From Adineta vaga (lineage: Eukaryota > Rotifera): a stretch of DNA of 64,000 bases. Of the stretch, positions 1 to 15,000 are shown one piece after another (the first letter of the stretch is position 1; every line of letters starts with the position of its first letter). The notes beneath the pieces are model-generated. The model had not been told where the DNA came from and made no database searches. It saw nothing but the letters and a program-made list of their open reading frames with translations. Both the position numbers and the translations under genes were made by a program. The stretch covers positions 3,844,001 through 3,908,000 of the forward strand of contig CP075495.1 in assembly GCA_021613535.1 (NCBI GenBank), read 5' to 3'.

Positions 1-3000
1 CACCTACTCCTGTTCCTTCAACATCAATATCCGACGATATACACTATGCAAAAATGCGTTTCATATCTTCTCCAGTCTTTCAACTACGTGATATAATTCA
101 TGCTCTATTAACATCATCATCATACGATCTCATTTCGACATTTTTAACTTATGGTCAATTATTAGGTGCATCAGCACTTCATGGTTATCTTGTTGATCGT
201 TCGAATGATACACAATTAATAAATAATGATGAGAATACATCTTATCCAGGTATTGCTCTTTATATTACTTATGATATGAAATTAAATGATCAACAATGGA
301 AAGAACAATTTGGTATTCATGAATCAACAAGTATTAAATCAAAAACTCCATCAACATTTTTTCCATTAACAGATTATTTATGTATATTAAGTGGTTCACG
401 AGTCATATTCTATGATCCAAATGAACGTATTATAAATGAAGATCGTGCATTTGTTTCTATATTTGATCTGGAAACAGATGATATAACATCATTTAAAGAT
501 CAATTTTCTCCATTAGATTATTTTCTATTTAAATCAAAAACATATTATAATGGAACATTAATACGTTTACCATTACGAACAATTCTAACACAAAAACAAA
601 CATTAGATGATTTAAAACAACAAATCTATAAATATTTTCATTTAAATAATTCATTAATTGATTTATTATTAACACAACAGAGTTTAAATACAATAGATTT
701 TGATTATACGAAAGATTTCGAAATATTTCAACGATTTTTATCCTATGAAAAACATTCAATATCAAGTATACATGATAATCAATCTAGAACAGAAATTATT
801 CATTTAACATTATCTCGATTAATTAATGAAATTAATACAAGGTTTGTATTATATAACTTCTTTTTTTATCTCTTAATAATCGAAAGTATTTCTAACTTCA
901 AAGATAAACTTTAAAGGTTATGAAATTTCTCTTGAGTAATGATCATAATAGTTTAAGTTTATATATATATATATATATTGAAATCTTCTAGTGATGTATC
1001 CTGCTGGCTATTATCGACTCATATTGGTCATAATGATAATATAAAAACTAAAATTGAGTTAAAACTACTTCTTCCACTAACACCACTTAGTCTCTCATCG
1101 GAATCTTACGATTCATCTACACAATTATATAAATATCAACTAATTCAAATAACTTCATCTCGAATTTTATATTATTATACAACATCAATATCAGCAGTAA
1201 ATCTCTCCTCTAACGATGATCTATGCCAGCATTTGCGTCAAATTAATTTTCCACGTGCTTATGCATTATTTTTAAAAGATTTATCTCGATTAATCAAACC
1301 AACATCATCATCATCATCGAATTTATCCATCGATCTTATTTGGGAATTAATGCCTGATATTGATGAACATCAACGTTTATGGAATGATAAACATAAATAT
1401 TCTTCACAATTGCAACAAAGTATTCAATTGATCAATAAAATTATACCAGATATGTGGAGAGAAATTGGTAAGATAACGTAAAATTTGTTTTGAGACACAG
1501 ATCGTCTGCTAAATTAAGATGAATTGTCTATAATCATGAGCAAAATATCTGGTCAAGTATACATTGACGTAAATTGTCTCATTTAATTCTAGGTAAACAA
1601 GAATTATTCTATTCTGTAACAGATGGTTGGGGTTATGTAGCTATTGAAGATATGATTATAAATAATGTTGAAACAGGACCAATTCAAGATGTATTAACTT
1701 ATGTTTTTTCTGAAGCAAATGCACCAATTGTTATCTTACCATCACATGTTATCAATGGTTTATGTAAATATTCTAATAAGCATTATTTACAAGTTATGAC
1801 ACCATTTCATGCATCAGAATTATTAGCAAAAAATGCATCGATTCTTCTACGTTTAACATCGGAACAGAAACTTTCTTTACTTAAATATATCATTTTCAAT
1901 GATCCCGATCCAAGTTTAGTACTTGAATTAGAATTATTACCATTAGCAAATAATACATTTGCAACATTTCAAACCAAACAAGCAATTATTACCTATATTA
2001 TGGATCGAAATATAAATTTCTTGAAATTATTTCATAAAGAACAGCACGATCGATTTTTAAATCCTCTGATTGATCAAGATGTATTTGATAAATTATCTTC
2101 GAAGATTTTTCAAGGTAACATATATGTGTACATATTTTGTTTAGAATTTATTTGCATTTGATTAATGTTTTTCTTTCTCGTCTGTTGCTTTTATTTTACT
2201 TTCATCATTTTGAATTAAGTAGCAAAATCTTTCAAGAGCGAAAAAAGAAGAAAGAAAGATTTCTTGTTTTTGTTTTATAGTAGTTACCTTCTATTTCTAA
2301 GCACATTTTCTTTTCTTTCTCGCATACTTGATGAATTTCAACAGGGTGGATTTTTTTATTCAAATAACGAGCAGACCTAGTAAAGCGAAGCCACGTAAGA
2401 GAGAAAGCGCGATGAAGGGAGAAACGGCAAAGCGAGAGAGAGGTAAAGAAAAGAAAAAAAAATGTCTTTAACTTCAACAAACTGAATGCTGACGACGTCG
2501 ACAACGCCGACCGCAAGTGGTACTACAAACCGACAACGACAATAAGTGTGATTGCACGTGTGTTGTTTTTTCTTCTACTTGGTTTCAAGTAAATCGAATA
2601 TGTATCGACCAACGAATTATAATAATTCGATGGGAAATTATTCTGATCGATATTCACAAAATTCTCGTCGAACAGAATCAATTTCACCCTCAGCTCGTGA
2701 TCGAGGTAATAAATAAAACAAAGTAATGCGAATAGGAAGAAAAAAAACGAGAAATTTTCGTCAATAAGAAATCACCAAATAAACAGAATTATATGTTTGT
2801 TTTCTTTATATTTCTTTCGATGTATAGTGATATAAGTAGAAATGTTCAAGGTAAATGAGAAATTCTTCGGATAGAGAGATAAGAAGAAGAAAAAACGTAA
2901 TGTTGCCATTTTTATTTGTGTTATTCGTTAACCTTAAGTAATGATCAAGGTTTTTCATCATCGTACGTATGTTCCACACATGTCGAAAGATGATCAAAGA

Positions 3001-6000
3001 ACATCGTTATCGATTTATCGTAAATGACTAAGGAGCAATTAGATTGACTGTGATTTATCAGTCCAAGTAGATTTGGCAGCAGCAGATCGAGGTCGTTTTT
3101 CATAGAACGCATGCATATGTTAGAGAAATTGAGGTTTGGTATCTTCGAGCAAGGTCAATGTAAACCATACCCAATTGATCATTATCATTATCTGTAGATT
3201 TACAACGAAAAAAAAATAGGGAACTAAACTAGAGTATTTGTCAACGACACAAGGTGAAGTGAGTTTTATACATGTTTATTGTATCTCCATGGTCAATGAT
3301 TTAATTATTAATGCGCATATATTCATTATCTATTCGATGTTTGATCACTATTGAACTATATCCTTAAGGATAAAACCGAAAAGAGAAATCAATCTTTTTA
3401 ATCTTTTCAAGTTCTTTCCGTTCCGTTTCTTTCCTTTCTTCTTCTTCTTCTTGTTCTTCGTTTGTCGAACAATGAATACAATGAAAAACCGATTACATTC
3501 CCTCTTTTTTTCTCTTTTCAAGTGAACTATTTCAAAGCAAATAAACCATTGATGAAATATGATGACCCGGTATAGATTAATTTCTTCTTCGATTAATAAC
3601 AATCGTCTGATACAATCTATCGCTCACTGACTACTTATTTATTCTGACACATAACAAAATACTTCCAGCTATATCTCTAGTGTTTCCCTATGATTATTTT
3701 TCTCTCTCTATTTCTTCTCTCTGTCTCCTATCGTTGTTCTAACAACTGCTTAACAATAGCAGTTCGAAATTCTACTCAACCGATGTTGGTTGACGGCTAT
3801 AGTAAGCACTTGAACTCATATGCATGGATGCTTCTTTTCTTCACTTTTTTTTCACATTAAACGTATACATATACTTATATTTATATGTGTACATTTCATA
3901 AGATGACGATGAGTGTTGTTATAACGAATACTTCGTAAAATTGATCTGTCAATATCGATTGGTGACATAGTAAAACAACGAAGAAAAGGCGATTTTTCTT
4001 CAAGGATTTACTACGATTATCATATACAATAGGAAAAGACTAAACGAAACAAAATAATCGTGAAGAAGAAGAAGAAGAGATTTTAATTGAAATCAATTAA
4101 ATACTTTTCAATATTCAAATAACGATCGATAAAAATCAATCTTCTTCTTCAAAAAAAAAACGTTTTATTATTTTAATGGGTAATACGCATTGCGCAAGAA
4201 GTTCATGTTCATCGAAAAAAATTGACACAACTTCTTTAAATAATCATCATTCGTCATCAAAACGTATACATCGATACAAAGAACAATCATCTGTTCCATC
4301 CTCACCTTCGAATTCAATCTCGAAAGGTAATATATTTCTTATTTGCTAACACCATCTCTTATTGACATCAAGTTGTATAAGTGATTTTCAAGAGTTCTTC
4401 GTTTAATACATGTATATATAGATATATATTCATTTCCACTTGAATTTATGTATATATATATATATTCGAATTGAACATGTCTATGACATTTATTTTACAT
4501 AGACATAGTTATACTTATCGTTCGATATTTTCAATGTTAAATAACGAAGGAAAGCTTAGAATAGCAATGTATAATTAACTATTTGTCAAATAAGTCTATA
4601 TACATATCCTAAGAGATTAGTTTCTATGTACGGTTTCATCGATATATATATATATATATACGATATCAGTTGTAACAGTTTTAATCGTTGTAATAATAAA
4701 TCGAGATTTTACAGTATGTACTTGTAAGAGAAAAGATATCATATGACTTTCGTATTTCAATAAAAGATAATTTCATCAATTTGAAAAGATTCTTTTCTTT
4801 CAAGAACAGTTTAGTTTAAAATATAATTATAGAATATATATATATATATGTCCAGAAGGACTTTGATTCTTTATTATTACTCTACACTTTTCCCCAATGT
4901 TCTTCAATTGATTTTTTGACATCAGTAATGAACAAGGATTTGAATATAATGAAAGAAAGGAAGAAAGACTAATCGACGAACAGAGATGCGTAGAACGATT
5001 GTATATAGAACATAAGAGAAAAAATCCTTCGATTAGGTCTATATAATCTGGAATAGTTTGACGAGTTCGCTTTCTTTTTTATTCTGTACGTTGTTCGAAT
5101 GGCATCAAGCAACAATGGTACTAGTTCATTGAAAAAACGCCATATATCGTTTAATCATTTTCTTGCGACGAAAAATCTATCGATATTTCGATGTAAATCT
5201 CCAAATATCGATAATCCAAATTCGATTTCGAATATATCCGAACTTTATCAATCACCAACTCATTTAACAAAGGAACAAATATCTCTTCATAAAGACTGGT
5301 TTCAAGATTATTTATCACAACCTATTTCACTTGATCTGCAACTTTTTAAAGATCTTCTGATAGAAAATGAAGAATATCTTATCCAAGAACAACTATCACC
5401 AGAACTGAACGGTAATCTATCGAAGTATTTGTAGAAGAAATTTTATTGTTATTTTTATTAGTCTAGTCGTTATAGATCGATACGATTAAGTTCAATTATC
5501 TCATCGCATGTTCAGAAATTTATACCATTCCGATCTATTTCAGTTTACTAGTCGTTTTTCATTGTATTGTTCAAGAAATGAAAGATACATTTACATTGTA
5601 TATCCTTGAACAACTTTCAGAATACTTCCTTGAATGAGAAGAGGTCACTATATATTTGTTGGAACATATCATTAACAATCAGTAGTATTCATAGTCGAAG
5701 AAAAATTACTCTTAGGTCGACCTTTTACATCATCTTCATCGAAATTATAGTAAAAACAATTTATGTGTATTCATTACGGTATGTGTTAATGATCAGAAAA
5801 AATGTTCTTCCATGTCAATTGAGAACCTATTAAAAAAAATAAACTTATCTCAAGGTAATCAATAGACATATCGAAACAAATTTGTCTCGTTTCTTTTCCT
5901 ACTTGAGTATATATACTGAAATCGAATGTGAGGAAAAAATTGGAAGAAATTTTCTCGAAGGTCACTGATTATTGAAAAGGAACAAATATCATATGACAAG

Positions 6001-9000
6001 TTTTCTGTTATTTCAATTGACATACATATAGTTTGTAAACAGATCTGTATTATATATATATATATATATATACGTATGATTGAATGATCTACCTCGGTTT
6101 TATTGTAAGTGATTGATCTAGTTGTATAAATTTGTTGTTAGTTCATTTCTGTTCAATCAATTCTCACAAACGACATATGTATGTCAATGATTACGTAAAA
6201 AAATATCGACTACAATCATTTTGATAACAACTTCATTATGCGATGACATTACATAGCTTCATTCTACCGGTGCAAACTGCTACCATGAATATAATAGAAA
6301 GAAGAAGAAAAAAAGAGAATGAGTGATGGTATTACTCTTCTACTTGGTAATATGTGTGTATATACGCGTATATTACTATTCTTTTTTTGCTGTTCTTTCT
6401 TCGTTTTTTACCTTACTGGTCTTTCTCATCCTCTACACCGATCGTGCTTGAATACATTCTCTTTCTCTCATTTCTCTCTCTCTTCTCTTCTCTTCTCTTC
6501 TCTCTTTCCTATGAGTATACGTACAGATTTTTTTATGATGACGTCCCTGTACATACGCCATCACTCTCTTACTATTACTCTTCTTATTCTTCTTCATCAC
6601 ACGTTCGTCGTACGAAGAGAAGAATAGAGTGAAGATTGAGGATGATGATTACGATTATCGTCTAGCCTGAAATAAAAAAAACTACTATACCATATACATA
6701 TATATATATAGTATACATTCAGCCAGATATACTATGGATTCGAGGCATAGCTATTCTGCAACTGTACCAGCAACTGATGAACATTCATCGCATACTGTTA
6801 AAAAACGTAATGAGAATAACGTACAAAATAATATAAATCTTTCAACACCTGCATCTACACGTTATTTTCATCGTGCTCCTTTAATAATTCCTCAACATCA
6901 TCAACAACGTCTTCGTACTTCATCTCCAAGATTTTCTTCTTCATATTTGGGCCCATTGAATCAACATCGTACACGTTTTCTATCCGCTTGGGATCTTACT
7001 CCAAGACCAAACACACATACTTCAACACACAATACGACTGCTACAACTCCAACACCTATATCACTAATTGAACACTATGATAATGAAGTCAATCCTTCCA
7101 ATTATCGATACACAATTCTACTACAAATCCTTCACAACTTTATGATGAAAAATCATACTCTCCACGATCAAATGTACCTAATGCATCACACAATCCTTCA
7201 ACATCTATTCCCACACCTGTCTTAGTTCCCAAAGCCACTGAGTTTAATGCACGTTCTCCACGAGTAAATTCATCACGACATATATCCGGAACATCATCAA
7301 CGCCGAGATCAATACCGAAACCACATAATGAAACTTCACGTTCTTCTCGAACATCGATGCATGGATCAACTCGCAATAAAATTACATCTCTTCCAGCATC
7401 TCCCTTAGTGTCAAAACAACAAGATGAAAGTTTGCGCTCGTCAAGACCAACTATACACAATTCACTACGCAATTCTCTAACAACGACTTCAACACCTACA
7501 GTAGCGCTGCAACAATATGTTGAGGGTTCGTGTATCTTGAACAGTTGCATCTTTCTTTAATTAGATATCTATCTATGCACATGAAAATTGTGTAATACTT
7601 TTTTCATTTCTTTTCTTGCGCAGTGGTATGCAGATATATCTCTAAAAGAGATACGTACATACCTCGAAAATTTCTCGAATTATTGATAAGTTAAAGAAAA
7701 CAATAGGAATAGATATCTTTCTCATAATTTCCCACATGTTTTTTATTGGTTCATAAAGATAAAGAGAAAGAGAGAAACGTATTTGCAGTAAATGTCAATC
7801 AATAGGAAAAAAAATTCTTACTATTTATCCTTGATAGAAGTGACAACAAAAAAGCTGATCGTTTACATTACTCTAAAAGATTTATCCATCAACAGAAAAA
7901 CGTTTTTATTAATCAGCAGACCATAATAAAAGAATGCGCTTGCAGCAGAATATTTATGGCATAATGTGTCTCACACACATACTTTTTCTCCCTCTCTCTC
8001 CTTTCTTTCGATTTTTTTATTTAAATAAGTCCTTGTTCTTGAAAAGAATAAACAAAAAACGAAAGTTTCATCAACGTACAAACCAAAACACTTTCTTCTT
8101 CGATTGTTTACACGTATCATCGTCAATCTTTAGGCGTTTTGTACCTTTTTTTTCTATTGTCTTTACACGAGGAATAGCGACAATGTGATGATCGAATCTC
8201 GAGGTATAAAACCACATAAATTTATATACATATAAATATAAGTGTCTGATTGCTTTCTCGTTCTGTCTTTCGACGAGAACGAACGAATGCATGAGTAGAC
8301 TGCTCATTGTTAAGAAGGACATCCAAGTATGTATGTACGAGACAGTCGACATGTGTAGTCTTTTCGGTTTAGAAACTTACTAATCAGTTAGATCAAAAGT
8401 TCGTTTGTTAACGTTAGTTTTTCGTTTCCTTCCTATTATTAAAAAGAAATGAAAAGATAAAGAAAGATTGCGTTGAATTTATTATTACTTTTGCACTTTT
8501 GTAAAAGAAAGAAAGAAAGAAAGAAAAGATCGAATTTCCAATAGTAATGAAAACGGACACTATTCAATCTTGACCTCTTATTGACAATTCTTTTACACAC
8601 AGCTGTTACTATCACAATCTCGTTGCCAATCGTGTACGTACGTTGTTAAAAGAATAAAGACCTAGACAGACATTGAAGTTGTTCCTTTTTTTTTTGTTGC
8701 TTATTCTTCTTTCATATGCAATGAAGGTAGACAAAGACAGACTATAGGGATTAATCAATCAATCAATAGATTAACAAAAGAAGAAAGATCTTTTGCTTTC
8801 TTTTCCCTCTTGATTAACATTTACTGATTAATCAAGTATGTCATTGAATTGATTTACTAAATACCCTTCGTTTCGTATTCTTTTGATTTTTTAATCAATT
8901 GGTATCAGCTGTCTTATTTTATCTTTGATTTTTATTTTCTCTTTTCTCTTTTCATTAGATCGAACTCAACTACAAACGATGCCAGCGAAAGATTTTGCTG

Positions 9001-12000
9001 ATTTAGTTATGTTACCACGAGAATGGCGTCGTGGTGATGATTGTATACAATGGCCACGTACACATGATTATTACAACATTCCATGGCTTGAAAATCTTTG
9101 GAAATATATTAATGAAAAACTTCCTAATGATTTAACACTTCTAGAAAATACCAATATACTTTATTTACAACCTATATCACGTCCTTTAGGTACAACAACA
9201 GGAAACAATACCATAGCATTGTATAAATTATCGAAAAATATTGGTCTTATTCAATTACCAACAGTGCCAAGTAAAGATGATTTAGCTATACAAAAAGTAC
9301 TTTTGAAATTAAATTTTCATTGTGTTGAACCATTTCCGGAAATTATACGTCGCCATAAATTAATCGATGAATATGTTCCACAATTATCCTGTTTAGGTCT
9401 ATTACAAATTCTTAAATGTCGCTTAAGACATTTTACACAATTGAAAATTCAACATGAATTTAATACATTATTAAATGAACATGATATGAAATTATTACGA
9501 CAATATCTTTCACGAATAATGACTCAACAATTAGATGATTCAAATATTCAATGTATTAAACAATTACCCATTTTTGATAATGCTTACTTAGTTCATGATA
9601 GCATTCACCAAACTCAAACTCAACAACAACAACAGCAACAATATTATAGATATATTAGTTTAAGTAATATTTTATATATTTATGAATCTGGTACAAAATT
9701 GCCTATTGATTTACAACCACCGAAACAATGTATTCATGTTACAGATAGTGATTCGAGAATTTTATTAGATAAATTAGGTTATGTTATACATGATTTTACA
9801 CATGTTGCAAGATATTTAATAACAACGATTGGACAACAACAACAATCAAATATTCAACAACAACAAAATGCAACAAATATTAATCTTAAAAATGATCAAC
9901 ATAAAATGTTATTTTTAGGTAAGAATAACTTTTAAAATTCTCGCTATCTATTTCGCTGTTTTCGTTTGTCTTCTAGGAAAATGGTTATTAGCTAATTGTT
10001 CAAATCTAATTTTAACTGATGTTGTTAGTCAAGAAACTCTGTCCACATGTCGAATTTTTCCAAATCGAAAAAGTGAATTATGTTCATGTCAACAAATGTT
10101 TGATCCATCGTCATTTCATGTGAATAATAAAGACAAATATTTAAGTTTATTTGAATTAAGATATCTTCCTGCAATTGAATTATGTAGTGTACATGAAACA
10201 TTAACATTATTAAAACATTTAAAATTAAGACAATTTTACGATATGAAATGTGATGAATTAATTGATATATGTGAAAGTACAATGAAAGAATCTTCATCAT
10301 CAACAACAGCCAAACGTTTATCAATGGTATTATTAGCTGATTTTCTCATTGATATTTTACAACAAAATCCAAAATTAATCGAAGAATATTCTCAAACAAA
10401 ACGACTTAGTTTAAAACAATATTTAAATATGACATCATGGGTGCCTGTTATGATTGAAAGACCACATGGCTATCCTTTAACATTAACATGGCAAGGTAAA
10501 TCATTTTTTTAGAACTTCTCATGACATACAATAGATACGATCTTGAATTCATGTAACATTCTTCTCGTCAATGAACTCTCTCCTTGATCTTTCTTGCATT
10601 TCATTTTTGAAAGTCATAGTTCTATCAAACTAATTATATTGAATATTTCACCGTGACAGTCAGCTGATTATTTTGTAAACAGAAATGTTTTTTCTTCGTC
10701 GTTGAATACCATAACGATCTAGAATGTCATCTTTGATAGGAATATTATTGTAAACAAAATAATTAGTTTCAGTCAACTAACTTTTTGACTTCGTTTCTTG
10801 TAGGTTCAATTGATCCTCGTCGTGCATTTGTTAATCCACGTGAAGTATGTGATAAAACGAATGCATATCTTGTTGGCGGTGCAGCTCTTGTTACATCAAT
10901 TGATCTTCCTGAATCATTTTATCATTCAACACGTTCATCAAATCGTACTCTACTTGATCTACGTGAAGTTAAACTTGATCTATTAATCAAACAATTGAAA
11001 TGTTTAGTTTTATGTTATCAAAAAAGTTCACCGCATGAACAAAAAAGTGAAACATTTGATTATTTAAATTTATGTAAACGTCTTTATGAGACATTATCTC
11101 ATTTTACGAATACGAATGACATTTCAAATGAAATGCGTAAATGTAATTTAACTGAATGGATATGGAATGGTATCAATGGATTTTCTACAACAAATCATAT
11201 TTATCTAGTGGATAAAACACATCCGTTAGCATCTTATGTACAAATCATTCCATATGAATTATATACCTATCGAAAGTTTTTTGAAGCAATGGGTGTAAAA
11301 AATCAACCTGAATCATCAAAAATTGAAGATTTATTACGAAATCAACAGCAACAACCTATTGAGGAGCATTTAATTCGATGGATTAAAGAAACTTATACAA
11401 CTGACCGTCGTCTATTACAATTAATCAATGATCTTGAATTAAAATCTCATTCAAAAGGAAATACAAATCATAGTAATCATCAACAACAACAACAACAACC
11501 GAACAACAATACTAATAGTACCAAAAATAAAAATGCTCATGATGAACAAACACGTATTACTTTTTCGAGTACACTTGATTTATCGGATGACAAGGTCTAT
11601 CTTTATTTACCAGGTAAATTCGCAAGGCTATTAAAAAAAATCAAATATTTATATGTTTTTTTCATTTCTCTGGTCTTTTCTAGATATTTTCAATAAACAA
11701 ACAAATATTAAAGAAACGGTTGTTCAAGCTTTATCCACGATTTCTAAAGAGAAAAAAACTCAATTATTAACTGAAGAAGATTATTTCATTCGAAAAATGT
11801 CCGGAAGTGAATATCAAAAGAATTTATATGATCATTATCGAGCATATAATGATTTACTTCTACCAAATTTAAATGTTCTTCCGAAAAATGTTAAAGATAC
11901 ATTAGTTTTATTTGCATTAGATCATGCTGATAATACAATGTTAAATATATTAAAACAACATTGTTGTATACCATGTACACCCAATGGAAGAACATTGAAT

Positions 12001-15000
12001 AAACCATCGAAATTAATTCATCCATTTTGTCGGCTAGCATCACTTTATTCGGATATTGATTCATTATTTCCATATGGTGGACAAGATTCATATTTAAGAG
12101 AAGATCGACTCAATGTTTTAAAACTACTCGGTAAGATAAACATATTTTTAGAAGAAGAAGAGAATCTCATTAGTATGGAATGATTTGAGAAAGAATGTAT
12201 TAATTAAAGAAGATATATATATATCCAAATACGATCTATTGAGCAATATACAAGAAGAAAACAGTAGATAAGAGATTTTTCATGTTTTTTTCTTTCTACT
12301 GAATTACCAGTCGATTTGAATCTTTGATATTATCTATTGAAATCAAATGTAAGTTTAATTACCGAAAGATTCGGTTTTTCTTTTACAGACTAAACATCTA
12401 TCTACTAAGAATCGGAATGTTCCAGTAAGACTGAGAAGAAGAGAAAAAACAAATTTCATGAGAGCAATTTCTTCAAGGACATTCATATATCATCATATAC
12501 GTTTAATTATTACGATATATTTTGCAAAAATAATTTTCTTCTCTCTTTTTTTCTCTCTACCTTTTAAATAGGTATGAAATGTGATGACAACCTTGTAACA
12601 TGGCCTGAATTAGTCGAACGTTGTGAATCAATTCAACGTATGCGTGATTATGATCTTGCTCATGATCGTTCATTAGCACTTCTACAAATTCTCAATGATA
12701 TGCTAACTATGTCAAATTCCAATCCCACACGAACATATGATGATAATGACGATTCATCCGATCGTCGTTCTCGACAATCTTCATCAAGTTCACGAGATAA
12801 ATCAACAACTAATTCATCATCTTCTATTCTCAATACACATGAAGCACTTCATGATAAAGAAGCTCGAACACGGGCATCAATTCAATTACGTGAATTAGCT
12901 TTTATTCCAATAAAACCTCGTCCACAAGAATTAAATGGTATTAATTTAACATGGATGGGTGATAAATATCCCAATCGTTTATTTAAACCTCGTGATGTTC
13001 TTTCACCTCAATATGAACAATTAATTTGTTCTACATGGCCCATTGCTGAACAATCCAAAGTTCATCAAGAACAAATCATTATAACGAAACAAGTCGAACA
13101 TTTTCTTGCACTTGATGATGCAACAAAAATTGAATTAAATAGTGTTTTGAAACAACTTGATGAAATTTCCAAATTATCCATTGTAAATAGTTCGGGAACA
13201 GTAACATATAATCATCAAACAACATCGAAATATATACTTGATATGAGCTATGCAATTTATGATTATATACAAGCATTTTGTTTTCCACATTTACAAAAAT
13301 CGAATGAATTAGAATTTCGTTCGTCAACAATGACATCGACACAATTAGAACAAGTTAAAAATGAAATCCGAGAATATTTTTCTCAACGTCGTTTAGTTTA
13401 TTTTACCGATACATCATCGGTTGATACATATCTATTTCTTTCATTAACTCAATTATTATGGCAATCACCCAATCGTTCATCAAGTAAACATTCAAAACAT
13501 TTAAAACCATACTATTATTCCATTCCACCTTCATTACAAAAAAGTTATCGACATTTTTTTCTTGATCTATTACAAATTAAATCTCAATTAGATGGAAAAG
13601 ATCTTTTAAATATAGTCGAACAAATTCGTAAGAAATATGGAACAAAACCAATTGATAAAGATGATTTAAGTCTATTACAAAATGTTTATACACTATTAAT
13701 CGAACAATATTCGAATGTTTTTCATACGAATATTCAATTATATTTACCAAATGTTGATTGTGTACTTCATCTTGGTTCGAACTTATTTTTTTATCCATTT
13801 GAAAGAGAACAAATTGGTAAGTGGAAGAATAAAACATATGTGTGTGTGTGTATGTATGTTTCGTTCTTCATTTCATTTTTCTTCTTCATATCCACCTCTC
13901 ATAAATAAGGTAATTCATCCGTAACATTGTATATTCTTTCATCTTTCTTCGATATGATGCATAATCATTGACATGGTCAATTAAATATAAATGTAAATAC
14001 ATACATGATGATCATCATCTTCTTTTCGGTATTTTTTATGAGCTTTCGAATGAGTACACAAGATATGCAAACATACTCAGCAGTAGTTTGCATTATTATA
14101 ACTGTAGCCTTGTCGTTCTCATCATCATCATTGCTTACTTTCTTGCCGTATTTAAAAGCAAGAGTACATTTCTTCTCTCGATTCTGTCCGTCATCTTATC
14201 GCGTCTGTGAAGCCATTGACACAATTGCCGTTATGGTTGTTGTGGTTGCAGTCTAGTTCGCTGTGCATAAGTCTTTATCAAGCAGAAGAAGAACAAAGAA
14301 AACGAAAGAAGCATAGTTAGTGTGTATATATATATGCTCCATTGTCCTTATGTGAAATGTCATCGACACCACGAAAATGCAATGATCAGACAATTTACTT
14401 CAAATTTCCATCTACAATAAATTGTAAAGAAGAAAAGAAAACTTTTTTCATTCATTCATTCTCTCTCTCTCTCTTTCTGTTCGATGCTTTAGCGGGTTTT
14501 TTTCTGTCCTTCTTTGCCCTCTCTTTTATAATGTTTATCTCTCTATCAAATTTCTCTCTTGTATATTTTTTTATCTTTTATTTTCATTTTACCTGTCTGA
14601 GTTACTTCTTTTCACGACATATATTTATTTTCTTTCGTAGTGTCAACTTCTTCTCCAGCTGCACAGAACGAACATTACGTGCATCCATCTGTTGATCGAC
14701 GTGTTTGTCTCAAGGCCGGTGTTAAAGTACAGAAAAATCCGACTGTTACAGCAACTGTCTCTTCAACTACTCCAAACAATACAAATATGTCGAATAATTC
14801 TTCAACAAATAATTCATCACGTTTATTTCCGAGAATTTTCGGAAATAAAAAATTAGAATCCATTCTTGCACGTCTCGATGATCCACATATCAATCCACAA
14901 TTAGTTGAAACAATGGATGAATCCAATCCCAATATCGTCTTAGAATTTCTCTTAGAATCTAATAAACATACTCAAATAACGAATAATTTATCGGATGATG

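Larger units (their letters stand above)
2115..8958 (+). other. 6.8-kb sacsin intron with candidate first exons
   Basis: All other introns of this gene in the window are about 50-820 bp. This one runs from a GTAACA donor to a TTCATTAG acceptor, joining two conserved sacsin segments in phase 1. It holds four short open stretches, each starting at an ATG and ending at a GT in phase 1 (listed separately). The rest is AT-rich with (AT)n runs near 4,650, 4,840 and 6,055 and pyrimidine-rich blocks near 6,380-6,510. A less AT-rich patch at about 2,340-2,540, with a CRE-like ACGTCG core near 2,492, lies just upstream of the first candidate exon and could be a promoter (inference). No transposon, tRNA or independent multi-exon gene was recognised. 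Confidence 0.6.

Noticed and set aside
5606-5833. 75-codon ORF
   Set aside because: Random-looking composition, no donor in phase and no helical or domain pattern.
6319-6632. Overlapping ORFs in two frames (hydrophobic, Ser/Leu/Phe-rich)
   Set aside because: They arise from a TCTCTT-rich pyrimidine tract; both frames are open for the same reason, with no protein-like signal.
7140-7550. 136-codon minus-strand ORF
   Set aside because: Antisense shadow of the Ser/Thr/Pro-rich + strand exon.
14357-14424. Possible fifth alternative first exon (MSSTPRKCNDQTIYF)
   Set aside because: Very short with a weak donor; the phase-1 match alone is not enough, since most introns here are phase 1.
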